A stretch of DNA of 19,929 bases from Lonsdalea britannica (lineage in GTDB: Bacteria > Pseudomonadota > Gammaproteobacteria > Enterobacterales > Enterobacteriaceae), in contig NZ_CAMKXG010000028.1 in NCBI RefSeq assembly GCF_946477055.1, positions 1 to 19,929 of the forward strand, given 5' to 3'. Positions within the stretch are counted from its first letter, which is position 1, and each line of letters starts with the position of its first letter. Below, piece by piece: positions 7,189-15,305 of the stretch. The notes beneath the pieces were generated by a model that worked only from the letters and a program-made list of their open reading frames with translations, was not told where the DNA came from and ran no database searches. The position numbers were made by a program, and so were the translations under genes.

Positions 7189-8289
7189 ATGGCAAAGCAA
7201 ACCCCGCTGTATGAACAACATGTGGCCGACGGCGCCAAGATGGTGGATTTTCATGGCTGGATGATGCCGCTGCACTACGGCTCCCAGATCGAAGAACATC
7301 ACGTGGTTCGCAAGAGCGCCGGAATGTTCGATGTATCGCACATGACTATCGTCGATTTGCATGGCGCTCGCGTTCGCGAGTTTTTACGCCATCTGCTGGC
7401 GAACGACGTCGCCCGGCTGACGCAACCCGGTAAAGCGCTCTACACCGCCATGCTGACCCCCTCTGCCGGCGTGATAGATGATTTGATCGTCTACTTTCTA
7501 AAGGAAGACTTTTTCCGGATGGTGGTGAATTCGGCCACGCGCGAAAAAGATCTGGCGTGGATCGAAGAGCAGGCCAAACCGTTCATGGTGCAGATTCAGG
7601 AGCGTGATGACCTGTCGCTCATCGCGATTCAGGGGCCGTTGGCTCAGGAAAAGGTACAGCGATTGCTGACGTCGCAGCAGCGCAAAGACACGGCGGGGAT
7701 GAAGCCGTTTTTCGGCGTGCAGAGCGGCGACTGGTTTATCGCCACCACCGGGTATACCGGCGAGTCCGGCTATGAAATCGCGCTGCCGAAAGCGCACGCG
7801 GTCGGCCTGTGGCAACAGCTGCTGGCGGAGGGCGTCAAGCCTGCGGGGCTCGGCGCGCGCGATACGCTGCGTCTGGAATCCGGTATGAATCTGTACGGAC
7901 AGGATATGGATGAAAGCGTTTCACCCCTGGCAGCGAATATGGGCTGGACGATCGCCTGGGAGCCGGAAGATCGTCAGTTTATTGGTCGTGAAGTGCTGGA
8001 GCACCAGCGTGCCCACGGCACCGATCGGTTGGTCGGACTGGTGATGACGGAAAAAGGCGTATTGCGCAACGGTCTGCCAGTGCATTTCACCGATGCCAGC
8101 GGTGCGGTTCGCGAAGGCGTGATCACCAGCGGATCGTTCTCGCCCACCCTGGGCGTCAGCATTGCACTGGCTCGCGTCCCGGAAGGTATCGGCGAGCAGG
8201 CGGTGGTGCGCATACGTCAGCGAGAAGTCCCTGTTCGGGTGACGAAACCGAATTTTGTCCGTGCAGGAAAAGCCCTGATTGAGATTTAA
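7189..8289 (+). CDS. gcvT: glycine cleavage system T protein (aminomethyltransferase)
   Basis: GcvT releases ammonia from the aminomethyl group carried on lipoyl-GcvH and passes the carbon to tetrahydrofolate, making 5,10-methylene-THF. The 366-residue protein has the GCV_T fold (about 8-265) and the C-terminal barrel domain (about 284-360). Family features include the N-terminal [18 protein letters not shown], and the folate-site acidic pair D97-D98 in [18 protein letters not shown] and [20 protein letters not shown] are further landmarks. A GAGGGAAAAG ribosome site sits just before the ATG. It is first in the gcvTHP operon, with gcvH starting 28 bp after its stop. In E. coli ubiI lies upstream; here it is budB. 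Confidence 0.97.
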   Translation: MAKQTPLYEQHVADGAKMVDFHGWMMPLHYGSQIEEHHVVRKSAGMFDVSHMTIVDLHGARVREFLRHLLANDVARLTQPGKALYTAMLTPSAGVIDDLIVYFLKEDFFRMVVNSATREKDLAWIEEQAKPFMVQIQERDDLSLIAIQGPLAQEKVQRLLTSQQRKDTAGMKPFFGVQSGDWFIATTGYTGESGYEIALPKAHAVGLWQQLLAEGVKPAGLGARDTLRLESGMNLYGQDMDESVSPLAANMGWTIAWEPEDRQFIGREVLEHQRAHGTDRLVGLVMTEKGVLRNGLPVHFTDASGAVREGVITSGSFSPTLGVSIALARVPEGIGEQAVVRIRQREVPVRVTKPNFVRAGKALIEI

Positions 8290-8317
8290 CCGTTTTGTCT
8301 AAAAGGAGAAGGTGGCA

Positions 8318-8719
8318 ATGAGCAATGTACCTGCGGAATTGAAATATACCTCGTCCCATGAGTGGGTCGCGGCGGACGAAGACGGCACCTATCGTGTCGG
8401 GATCACCGAGCATGCGCAGGCGCTGCTGGGCGACATGGTGTTTATCGACTTGCCCGAGGTGGGCGGTCAGTTTAACGCCGGGGACGACTGCGCCGTAGCG
8501 GAGTCGGTCAAGGCCGCGTCGGATGTCTACACTCCGCTGAGCGGCGAAGTTGTCGCGGTCAACGGCGAGCTGGAAGGCGCTCCGGAACAGGTTAACAGCG
8601 ATCCTTACGGCAGCGGTTGGCTGTTTCGTATTAAGGCGGCCGACGGCGCGGAGTGGGACAATCTATTGGATGCCGCCGCTTACCAGACGCTGCTGGATGA
8701 GGAGGACGACGCGCACTAG
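8318..8719 (+). CDS. gcvH: glycine cleavage system H protein (lipoyl carrier)
   Basis: GcvH carries the aminomethyl intermediate on a lipoyl arm between the P, T and L proteins. The ATG at 8318 gives 133 residues starting MSNVPAEL, as in E. coli. The GTG at 8312 in the same frame falls within the Shine-Dalgarno region AGGAGAAGG (8304-8312) and is unlikely. The lipoylated lysine is K65 in AESVKAASD, and [12 protein letters not shown] (28-39) is conserved. The acidic C-terminus (LLDEEDDAH) is a few residues longer than that of E. coli GcvH. Confidence 0.96.
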   Translation: MSNVPAELKYTSSHEWVAADEDGTYRVGITEHAQALLGDMVFIDLPEVGGQFNAGDDCAVAESVKAASDVYTPLSGEVVAVNGELEGAPEQVNSDPYGSGWLFRIKAADGAEWDNLLDAAAYQTLLDEEDDAH

Positions 8720-8757
8720 CCGTCGTTCGCGCCCGGCAGGCAGGGCGATCTTTCGGG

Positions 8758-8773
8758 GCGCCGTTAGCGGCGC
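8758..8773 (+). other. hairpin in the gcvH-gcvP spacer
   Basis: In the 87-bp spacer a perfect 6-bp GC stem (GCGCCG/CGGCGC) closes on loop TTAG and is not followed by T residues. It is too weak on its own to call a terminator. It could be an RNA-stability or processing element inside the operon. Confidence 0.45.
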
Positions 8774-8806
8774 TCGCTGGATGTGGTTTGATGCAGGAAT
8801 GTCGTA

Positions 8807-11680
8807 ATGACCCAGACTCTTAGTCAACTTGAACACCATAGCGCTTTCGTTGAACGCCATATCGGACCCACCGCCGAGCAGCAACAGGCTATGTTGGCGG
8901 CGGTCGGCGCAGAATCGCTGGATAGACTGATTCAGCAGATCGTCCCGCCGGATATTCAATTACCCAGCCCTCCCGCCGTCGGGGATGCCGTCACGGAACA
9001 TCAGGCGCTGGCGGAGCTGAAGGCGATTGCCAGCCGTAATCAGATCTACAAAAGTTATATCGGCATGGGTTACTACGGCGTGCAGATGCCGCCGGTGATC
9101 CTGCGTAACGTGCTGGAAAATCCGGGGTGGTACACCGCTTACACGCCTTATCAGCCCGAGGTGTCTCAGGGACGGCTCGAAGCGCTGCTGAATTTTCAAC
9201 AGGTTACGCAGGACCTGACCGGCCTGCCGGTGGCGTCCGCATCGCTGCTGGACGAAGCCACTGCGGCGGCGGAAGCGATGGCGATGGCCAAACGCGTCAG
9301 CAAGCTCAAGCAGGCCAATCGTTTCTTCGTGGCGGAGGACGTCCATCCTCAAACATTGGATGTCATCCGGACGCGCGCAGCGACCTTCGGCTTCGACATC
9401 GTGACCGGAGATCCGCAGGCAGCGCTGAAGGATGACGGCGTCTTCGGCGTGCTGGTGCAGCAGCTGGGTACGACCGGCGAACTGCACGACTATCGAGCCT
9501 TGCTGGCCGAGCTGCATGAACGCAAGGTCATTACCTGCGTCGCGGCGGATCTGCTCGCGCTGGTATTGCTCGATGCCCCCGGCGCACAAGGGGCGGACAT
9601 CGTCTTTGGCTCCGCGCAGCGTTTCGGTGTGCCGATGGGATACGGCGGCCCGCATGCGGCGTTCTTCGCCAGTCGGGAAGAGTATAAGCGCGCGACGCCG
9701 GGCCGCATTATCGGTGTTTCCCGCGACGCTGCGGGCAATACTGCGCTGCGAATGGCGATGCAGACTCGCGAACAGCATATTCGCCGTGAAAAGGCCAACT
9801 CCAACATCTGTACCTCCCAGGTACTGTTAGCGAATTTGGCGGGGATGTATGCGGTATACCACGGACCGGAAGGGCTGAAGCGCATCGCCCGACGCATCCA
9901 CCGTCTGACCGACATTCTGGCCGCCGGTCTGCAACAGCGCGGCTTGACGCTATGGCATACCCGCTGGTTCGACACGCTAACCGTCTCGGTTACCGACAAG
10001 GCGGCGACGCTAAGCCGGGCGCTCAGTTTCGGCGTCAACCTGCGTAGCGATCTGGAAGGCGCGGTGGGGATCTCGCTGGATGAAACCACGACGCGCGACG
10101 ATGTGCTCGCGTTGTTTGCCATCCTGCTGGGGGACGATCACGGTCTGGATATCGACGCGCTGGATCGCGACGTTAGCGCCCGGTCTAACTCGTTGCCTGC
10201 CGCGCTGCTGCGAACGGACGGTATCCTGACGCACCCGGTGTTCAATCGGTATCACAGCGAAACCGAGATGATGCGCTACCTGCACCGTCTGGAAAACAAG
10301 GATCTGGCGCTCAATCAGGCGATGATCCCGCTGGGATCCTGCACCATGAAACTCAACGCGGCGGCGGAAATGCTGCCGATCACCTGGCCCGAATTCGCCG
10401 AGCTGCACCCGTTCTGCCCGCCGGTGCAGGCTCAGGGCTACCGCCAGATGATCGCCATGCTCAGCGAGTGGCTGGTCCTGCTGACCGGCTACGATGCCGT
10501 CTGTATGCAGCCGAACTCCGGCGCGCAGGGCGAATATGCCGGCCTGCTGACCATCCGTCGATATCATGAAAGCCGCAACGAGTCGCAGCGGCGGATCTGC
10601 CTGATCCCGAGCTCCGCGCACGGCACCAACCCGGCATCCGCGCACATGGCGGGGATGGACGTGGCCGTGGTGGCCTGCGACAAACAGGGCAACATCGACC
10701 TGCACGATCTGCGGGAGAAAGCGGCGCAAGCCGGGGAGCTGCTGGCCTGCATCATGGTGACCTATCCATCGACTCACGGCGTCTATGAAGAGACGATCCG
10801 CGAAGTGTGCCAGATTGTGCATCAGTACGGTGGTCAGGTGTACCTCGACGGGGCCAATATGAACGCGCAGGTGGGCATTACCTCGCCCGGTTTTATCGGC
10901 GCGGACGTTTCGCATCTCAATCTGCATAAAACCTTCTGTATCCCTCACGGCGGCGGTGGACCAGGGATGGGGCCGATAGGCGTGAAAGCGCATTTGGCGC
11001 CGTTTGTGCCGGGGCATCAGGTCGTGAAGATCGACGACGTGCTGACCGAGCAGGGTGCCGTCTCCGCCGCGCCGTTCGGCAGCGCCTCGATTCTGCCGAT
11101 CAGCTGGATGTACATCCGCATGATGGGCGCAGAAGGGCTGAAGCAGGCCAGTCAGATGGCCATTCTTAACGCCAACTACGTGGCGGCGCGGCTACAGTCG
11201 GCGTTCCCGGTACTCTACAGCGGTCTCGGTGGTCGGGTTGCGCATGAGTGCATTCTGGACATCCGTCCCCTGAAGGAAGCCAGCGGGATCAGCGAGCTGG
11301 ATATCGCCAAACGGCTGATCGACTACGGATTCCATGCGCCAACCATGTCGTTCCCGGTCGCAGGCACATTGATGATTGAACCGACGGAGTCGGAAAGTCA
11401 GGTTGAGCTGGACCGCTTTATCAACGCGATGCTGGCGATACGGGAAGAGATCGACCGTGTGGCGCGCGGGGAGTGGCCGCTGGATGATAATCCGTTGGTC
11501 AACGCGCCGCATGTTCAAACCGAACTGGTTGCCGAGTGGACTCACCCTTACGGGCGGGATGTGGCAGTGTTCCCGGCCGGAGCCGCGAACAAGTTCTGGC
11601 CGACCGTGAAGCGCCTGGATGACGTGTACGGCGATCGCAACCTGTTCTGCTCCTGCGTTCCCGTCAGCGACTACGTCTGA
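8807..11680 (+). CDS. gcvP: glycine dehydrogenase (decarboxylating), P protein
   Basis: GcvP decarboxylates glycine with pyridoxal phosphate and transfers the aminomethyl group to lipoyl-GcvH. The 957-residue length equals that of E. coli GcvP, with the two fused homologous halves of the bacterial single-chain type. The PLP Schiff-base lysine is K708 in HLNLHKTF, followed by the glycine-rich [15 protein letters not shown]. Other landmarks are IGMGYYG and [14 protein letters not shown] near the N-terminus and [12 protein letters not shown] in the second half. An AGGAA ribosome site lies 7 bp before the ATG. It is the last gene of the operon and is followed by a strong terminator. The L protein (lpd) is shared with other complexes and is encoded elsewhere. 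Confidence 0.98.
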   Translation: MTQTLSQLEHHSAFVERHIGPTAEQQQAMLAAVGAESLDRLIQQIVPPDIQLPSPPAVGDAVTEHQALAELKAIASRNQIYKSYIGMGYYGVQMPPVILRNVLENPGWYTAYTPYQPEVSQGRLEALLNFQQVTQDLTGLPVASASLLDEATAAAEAMAMAKRVSKLKQANRFFVAEDVHPQTLDVIRTRAATFGFDIVTGDPQAALKDDGVFGVLVQQLGTTGELHDYRALLAELHERKVITCVAADLLALVLLDAPGAQGADIVFGSAQRFGVPMGYGGPHAAFFASREEYKRATPGRIIGVSRDAAGNTALRMAMQTREQHIRREKANSNICTSQVLLANLAGMYAVYHGPEGLKRIARRIHRLTDILAAGLQQRGLTLWHTRWFDTLTVSVTDKAATLSRALSFGVNLRSDLEGAVGISLDETTTRDDVLALFAILLGDDHGLDIDALDRDVSARSNSLPAALLRTDGILTHPVFNRYHSETEMMRYLHRLENKDLALNQAMIPLGSCTMKLNAAAEMLPITWPEFAELHPFCPPVQAQGYRQMIAMLSEWLVLLTGYDAVCMQPNSGAQGEYAGLLTIRRYHESRNESQRRICLIPSSAHGTNPASAHMAGMDVAVVACDKQGNIDLHDLREKAAQAGELLACIMVTYPSTHGVYEETIREVCQIVHQYGGQVYLDGANMNAQVGITSPGFIGADVSHLNLHKTFCIPHGGGGPGMGPIGVKAHLAPFVPGHQVVKIDDVLTEQGAVSAAPFGSASILPISWMYIRMMGAEGLKQASQMAILNANYVAARLQSAFPVLYSGLGGRVAHECILDIRPLKEASGISELDIAKRLIDYGFHAPTMSFPVAGTLMIEPTESESQVELDRFINAMLAIREEIDRVARGEWPLDDNPLVNAPHVQTELVAEWTHPYGRDVAVFPAGAANKFWPTVKRLDDVYGDRNLFCSCVPVSDYV

Positions 11681-11720
11681 CGGCGTCTCGCCTTGACTCA
11701 GGCGCCATTTCAATGAGAAG

Positions 11721-11761
11721 CGCGGGGGGCTTGCTGTGAGGCAAGCCCCCCGCGATGTTTT
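11721..11761 (+). terminator. rho-independent terminator of gcvTHP
   Basis: A perfect 14-bp stem, CGCGGGGGGCTTGC (11721-11734) with GCAAGCCCCCCGCG (11741-11754), closes on a 6-nt loop. ATGTTTT follows. It lies 40 bp after the gcvP stop and between convergent genes, so it may also limit read-through from the GntR gene on the minus strand. Confidence 0.9.
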
Positions 11762-11777
11762 AAGCGGCGCAGCGCGA

Positions 11778-12491
11778 TTAAAAGGTGTGGAGGAGCGCGT
11801 GGCGGAACGACAGGATGTGCGCCTCCATCGCGGCTTCCGCGGCGGCGGCGTCTTGCCGTATTAGCGCCTCGATAACGGCGCGATGTTCTTCAACCACCTC
11901 CTGCATATGTCTTTCTCGGGACAAGGTGCTGGCCCAAAAACGCTGCGCTCTGGTGTGCAAGACGCTGAGAATGTCCGTCAGAGTGCTGTTGCCCGCGATT
12001 TGCGCCAGCATCTGATGAAATTCATGATCCAGCGTCATCATTTTTATTCGGTCGCGAGCCTGACAGGCGGTCTCGATCTCCTGATTCAACTCGCTCAGTT
12101 CGGTCAGCTGCGCCGCTGTGGCGCGCTGGCAGGCGAGCCGTATGCACAGGCTCTCGTTCGCGAGACGGACGTCGATCAGTTCCAGCGCATCGTTAATCGA
12201 AAGAGGAGAGACCATGACCCCCTTACGCGGGATGACCTGCAGCAATCCCTCGTTCGCCAGCCGATGAATGGCCTGATTGACGGGCGTTCTGCCCATATCA
12301 AGCGCATTCATCACCTGCGCCGTATTCACGTATTCGCCGGGCTTGTAGCTCAGTGTGACCAGCAACTGTTTGAATCGCCGATAGGCCAGCTCGTTCTGCG
12401 ATAGTCCGGCTTCTTCCGCTGTCGGCAAGACCTGATGGGGTTCATCGACGTGCTTCACGTGTCGCTCCTGCAAAGAAAAGTCTTTCACCAT
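11778..12491 (-). CDS. GntR-family regulator, FCD (FadR/VanR-type) subgroup
   Basis: This 237-residue protein has a winged helix-turn-helix at about 30-97 (YKPGEYVNTAQVMNALDMG, RTPVNQAIHRLANEGLL). A C-terminal all-helical FCD ligand domain covers about 102-230. Its metal-site pattern is visible as LDHEFHQML, then EEHRAVIEAL, then EAHILSF (one Asp and three His), so a metal-bound carboxylate-type ligand is likely. The ATG at 12491 is chosen over an in-frame TTG at 12500. The segment before the DNA-binding domain (about 30 residues) is longer than usual. It is divergent from the DUF2848-amidase-transporter operon with 92 bp between starts, so local control of that operon is the natural inference. 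Its effector is unknown. Confidence 0.88.
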   Translation of the reverse strand: MVKDFSLQERHVKHVDEPHQVLPTAEEAGLSQNELAYRRFKQLLVTLSYKPGEYVNTAQVMNALDMGRTPVNQAIHRLANEGLLQVIPRKGVMVSPLSINDALELIDVRLANESLCIRLACQRATAAQLTELSELNQEIETACQARDRIKMMTLDHEFHQMLAQIAGNSTLTDILSVLHTRAQRFWASTLSRERHMQEVVEEHRAVIEALIRQDAAAAEAAMEAHILSFRHALLHTF

Positions 12492-12510
12492 AGTACACAA
12501 AACATGGCAC

Positions 12511-12554
12511 GAAAATCGCTTATTCCCTAATTGAAAATCGTGTGAAATTTCACA
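12511..12554. promoter_or_regulatory. candidate GntR operator region (palindrome plus direct repeats)
   Basis: A perfect 14-bp palindrome, TGTGAAATTTCACA, occupies 12541-12554. Just before it, GAAAATCG occurs twice as a direct repeat (12511-12518 and 12533-12540), exactly 22 bp apart. Both lie in the 92 bp between the divergent GntR gene and its presumed target operon. The palindrome has CRP-like half-sites (TGTGA/TCACA) but a 4-bp rather than 6-bp spacer, so a GntR operator is more likely than a CRP site. I cannot fix -35/-10 elements. Confidence 0.5.
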
Positions 12555-12583
12555 GTGCTTTTTAACGAGGGGATGGCAACGGC

Positions 12584-13273
12584 ATGAAACTGATCTTCAA
12601 TGTGCTGGAAAAATCAGCAGAAAAGTTAATTGAGGTCGAGATTGATCGTCTGGTGATCGCCGGTTGGACCGGCCGCGATCGCGACGCGGTTATGCACCAT
12701 ATCCGGGAACTGGAGGCGCTGGGCGTGCCTCAACCCAGTGCAATTCCGCTTTTCTACCGTGTGGCGACGAACCAACTGACGCAGTCCTCCCTCGTCGAAG
12801 TCGTCGGCAACGCCAGCTCCGGCGAAGCCGAACCGCTGATCTTTTCCTATCGCGGCGAGCTTTACGTTTCGCTGGCGTCGGATCATACCGATCGCCAACT
12901 GGAGGCCCAGAACGTGGCGCTGTCAAAGCAGCTGTGCGCCAAACCGGTCGCGCGTGAAGCGTGGCCGCTGCGCGAGGTGATGGCTCATTGGGATTCGCTG
13001 ATCCTGCGCTCATGGATCGTCGAAGACGGGGAGTATCGGCTGTACCAAGAAGGCACATTGGCCAGCCTGCAACCGCCAATGGCGCTGCTACAACGCTATC
13101 TGGCGCCCGACGTTCCGACGTTGGCGGACGGACTTGCCATGAGCTGCGGCACGATGACGGCGATTGGCGGGATCCGCCCGGCGACGGAGTTTCGCATGGC
13201 ACTGGTCGATGAACAGCTGGGACGCACCATCAGCCACAGCTACTCCAGCGTCTTACTGCCGGTGGTGGCGTGA
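12584..13273 (+). CDS. DUF2848 family protein, first gene of the amidase operon
   Basis: This 229-residue protein is recognised as DUF2848 from its conserved blocks: LVIAGWTGRDRDAVMHHI (23-40), LGVPQPSAIPLFYRV (46-60), SGEAE (79-83), SDHTDR (99-104), SKQLCAKPV (114-122) and YQEGTLA (154-160). It has no signal peptide or membrane segment and is presumably cytoplasmic. The family is uncharacterised. The conserved acidic and histidine positions (SGE, SDHTDR) would suit a metal site like that of fumarylacetoacetate-hydrolase-type enzymes, but this is my inference. Its stop overlaps the next start (TGATG), so translational coupling with the amidase is likely and the two may act in one reaction sequence. 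Confidence 0.8.
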   Translation: MKLIFNVLEKSAEKLIEVEIDRLVIAGWTGRDRDAVMHHIRELEALGVPQPSAIPLFYRVATNQLTQSSLVEVVGNASSGEAEPLIFSYRGELYVSLASDHTDRQLEAQNVALSKQLCAKPVAREAWPLREVMAHWDSLILRSWIVEDGEYRLYQEGTLASLQPPMALLQRYLAPDVPTLADGLAMSCGTMTAIGGIRPATEFRMALVDEQLGRTISHSYSSVLLPVVA

Positions 13274-14640
13274 TGGGCGCGTTAACGTTGCAGCAGGCCG
13301 CCGCCGGGCTGGCGAAGGGTGAATGGACGTCGGCGGAGCTAACCGAGGACGCGCTGACGCAGATTGCCGATACGCAGGGAGAGGGCGCATTTGCCTTTAC
13401 CCGGGTCTACGCCGAAGAGGCCCGCCAGCAGGCCCGAGCGTCTGATCAACGACGTGCGGCAGGTGGCGCGCGCTCAGCGTTGGATGGCGTGCCGATCGCC
13501 ATCAAAGATCTGTTCGACGTCGCGGGCGAGCCGACGCTTGCCGGTTCCTGCGTGTTGGCGGCAGCACCGGCAGCCGCCGCGCATTCGGGCGTGGTCAGCC
13601 GTCTTTTTCACGCAGGCGCGGTCGTGGTGGGGAAGACCAATATGACCGAATTCGCGTATTCCGGCTTAGGGATAAATCCTCACTACGGGACGCCGGCCAA
13701 TCCGTGGAACCGGGAAAATCGCCGCATTCCGGGAGGCTCCTCTTCCGGCGCGGCGGTCGCGGTGGCGGACGGTATGTGTTTGGGGGCGGTGGGCAGCGAT
13801 ACCGGGGGATCGGTGCGGATTCCGGCGGCTTTTTGCGGTCTGACCGGTTACAAGCCTACGGCCCGGCGGATGGATGATACGGGAGTGCTGCCGCTGTCGC
13901 CGTCGCTGGATTCCGTTGGCGTTATCGCCCACGGCATCGCCGACTGCCTCGCGCTGGACGGGGTCCTTTCCCATCAGCCTCTGTCACCCCAGGCTCAGCC
14001 TTTGTCGAAGGCCCGATTTGGGGTACCGCAAACCTTGGTACTGGACGGATTGGATGACGCGGTGGGGGCGGCGTTCGAACATAGCCTGTGGCGTTTGGCG
14101 CGGGCTGGAGCACGTATTGAAACCGTCCCGTGTACGGCCTTTGCTGAATTGGCTGCCATCAACGCCGCAGGCGGGTTCACCGCGCTGGAATCATGGCGTT
14201 GGCATCAGTCATTGATCGCGCGGCATGCCGCCGAGTATGACCCGCGTGTGCTGTCGCGTATTCGCCGCGGAGCGGCCCTGAGCGAGCGAGACGCTGATCA
14301 GCTGGTGCACCAGCGTACGGAGTGGCAGCGGCAGGTGACTGTCGAAATCCAAGGTTACGATGCGTTACTGATGCCGACCGTCCCCTTTGTCGCGCCAACC
14401 ATCGCCGAACTGGAGGCGGATGAGGAGACCTATTTTCGCGTGAACGGAGCAGCATTGCGAAACCCTTCCATCATCAACTTTCTGGACGGCTGCGCGGTCT
14501 CCCTGCCATGTCAACAACCGGGCGATGCGCCGGTCGGCCTGATGGTGAGCGGATTGCCTCTGCAGGATAACGCGTTGTTGGGATGGGCGTTGTCGATTGA
14601 ACGATGCCTTAACGGCGGCCTCGCCGTCTCATTTGAATGA
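13273..14640 (+). CDS. amidase-signature family hydrolase
   Basis: This cytoplasmic hydrolase of 455 residues hydrolyses a carbon-nitrogen (amide) bond. The amidase-signature Ser-cisSer-Lys triad is readable: K78 in AIKDLFDV, S156 in PGGSSSGAA and S180 in GSDTGGSVRIPA. The 24-residue gap between the two serines equals that in GatA and FAAH. The start is the ATG at 13273, overlapping the DUF2848 stop by one base; a GTG immediately before it is in the same frame. It is not GatA itself, since no gatB or gatC adjoins. Nor does it carry an AtzF/allophanate-hydrolase C-terminal domain. The substrate is unknown. Its neighbours suggest a small amide imported by the MHS transporter, with ammonia and a carboxylate as products. 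Confidence 0.9.
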   Translation: MGALTLQQAAAGLAKGEWTSAELTEDALTQIADTQGEGAFAFTRVYAEEARQQARASDQRRAAGGARSALDGVPIAIKDLFDVAGEPTLAGSCVLAAAPAAAAHSGVVSRLFHAGAVVVGKTNMTEFAYSGLGINPHYGTPANPWNRENRRIPGGSSSGAAVAVADGMCLGAVGSDTGGSVRIPAAFCGLTGYKPTARRMDDTGVLPLSPSLDSVGVIAHGIADCLALDGVLSHQPLSPQAQPLSKARFGVPQTLVLDGLDDAVGAAFEHSLWRLARAGARIETVPCTAFAELAAINAAGGFTALESWRWHQSLIARHAAEYDPRVLSRIRRGAALSERDADQLVHQRTEWQRQVTVEIQGYDALLMPTVPFVAPTIAELEADEETYFRVNGAALRNPSIINFLDGCAVSLPCQQPGDAPVGLMVSGLPLQDNALLGWALSIERCLNGGLAVSFE

Positions 14641-14654
14641 ACAGGAGAAAATTC

Positions 14655-15305
14655 ATGACTGTGACCCCCAACGGGATGCTGCTTGTCGCCACCGACGTCG
14701 CCGCAGAGGATGAGGCGGATTTTAACCGGTGGTACGACTGCGAACACGTGGAGGAGCGGGTACGTATTCCCGGCTTTCTGACCGGTACGCGTTATCAGGC
14801 GTTACAGGGCGGACGCAAATATCTGGGGCTGTACAAAACGACGTCGCTGGAGTGCTTTACTTCGCCGTCCTATCAGGCGGCCTTTTCCCACCAAACGGAG
14901 TGGTCGCAAATCAACCTGCGGCGCATGCGGGATCCGCTGCGGCGGGTGTGCGCTATTACGGCGGTGACCGGACGCGGTACGGGGAGTCATTTGAGCTTGC
15001 TTACCCTCGCCCCGGCAGAGGAGGGTGCCCTGATCGAACGTATCGCTCATTTAGGGGAATCGCTGTCCGACGTCGCGGGATTCGTCAGCAGCAGCCTGCT
15101 TCTGCCTGATGCGGTGCTGAGCACGCCGCTACCGAATGCGTCTCCTGAACCTACGGCGCTCCTGCCGTTACTGGTGCTGGAAAGTAGTTCTCCGGCTGCC
15201 GGTGAGCAAATGGCGGCGATGGCGGCACAGGTTTTGAATGTATCTCTTCATGATGTCTTGCACTACGCCTTGAGTTGGCAATTGACTGCACAGGAGCTGA
15301 AATGA
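14655..15305 (+). CDS. DUF4286/EthD-like protein (dimeric alpha-beta barrel superfamily)
   Basis: This 216-residue protein starts at the ATG at 14655, which has AGGAG 7 bp upstream. An earlier ATG at 14637 in the same frame overlaps the amidase stop but lacks such a site. The N-terminal half carries the family pattern FNRWYDCEHVEERVRIPGF (residues 23-41), with W26, Y27, E30 and H31. KYLGLYKTTSLECFTSP then completes a ferredoxin-like fold of the kind in EthD and DUF4286 proteins. The second half (about 110-216) may be a degenerate second copy of the fold. Relatives include small monooxygenases, isomerases and lyases, but many have no assigned activity. Its last four bases overlap the transporter start (ATGA). 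It probably acts on the amidase substrate or product; this is inference. Confidence 0.7.
   Translation: MTVTPNGMLLVATDVAAEDEADFNRWYDCEHVEERVRIPGFLTGTRYQALQGGRKYLGLYKTTSLECFTSPSYQAAFSHQTEWSQINLRRMRDPLRRVCAITAVTGRGTGSHLSLLTLAPAEEGALIERIAHLGESLSDVAGFVSSSLLLPDAVLSTPLPNASPEPTALLPLLVLESSSPAAGEQMAAMAAQVLNVSLHDVLHYALSWQLTAQELK

Noticed and set aside
10010..11017. Long antisense open frame (335 codons) inside gcvP
   Set aside because: It lies fully within an unmistakable gcvP. GC-rich codon structure keeps the opposite frame open, and the product is Arg/His/Gln-rich without domains.
12541..12554. CRP binding site
   Set aside because: Half-sites TGTGA/TCACA are present, but the spacer is 4 bp instead of the required 6 bp.
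13273..14640. GatA or allophanate hydrolase (AtzF)
   Set aside because: No gatB/gatC neighbours, and no extra C-terminal domain as in AtzF. The 455-residue length suits a stand-alone amidase.
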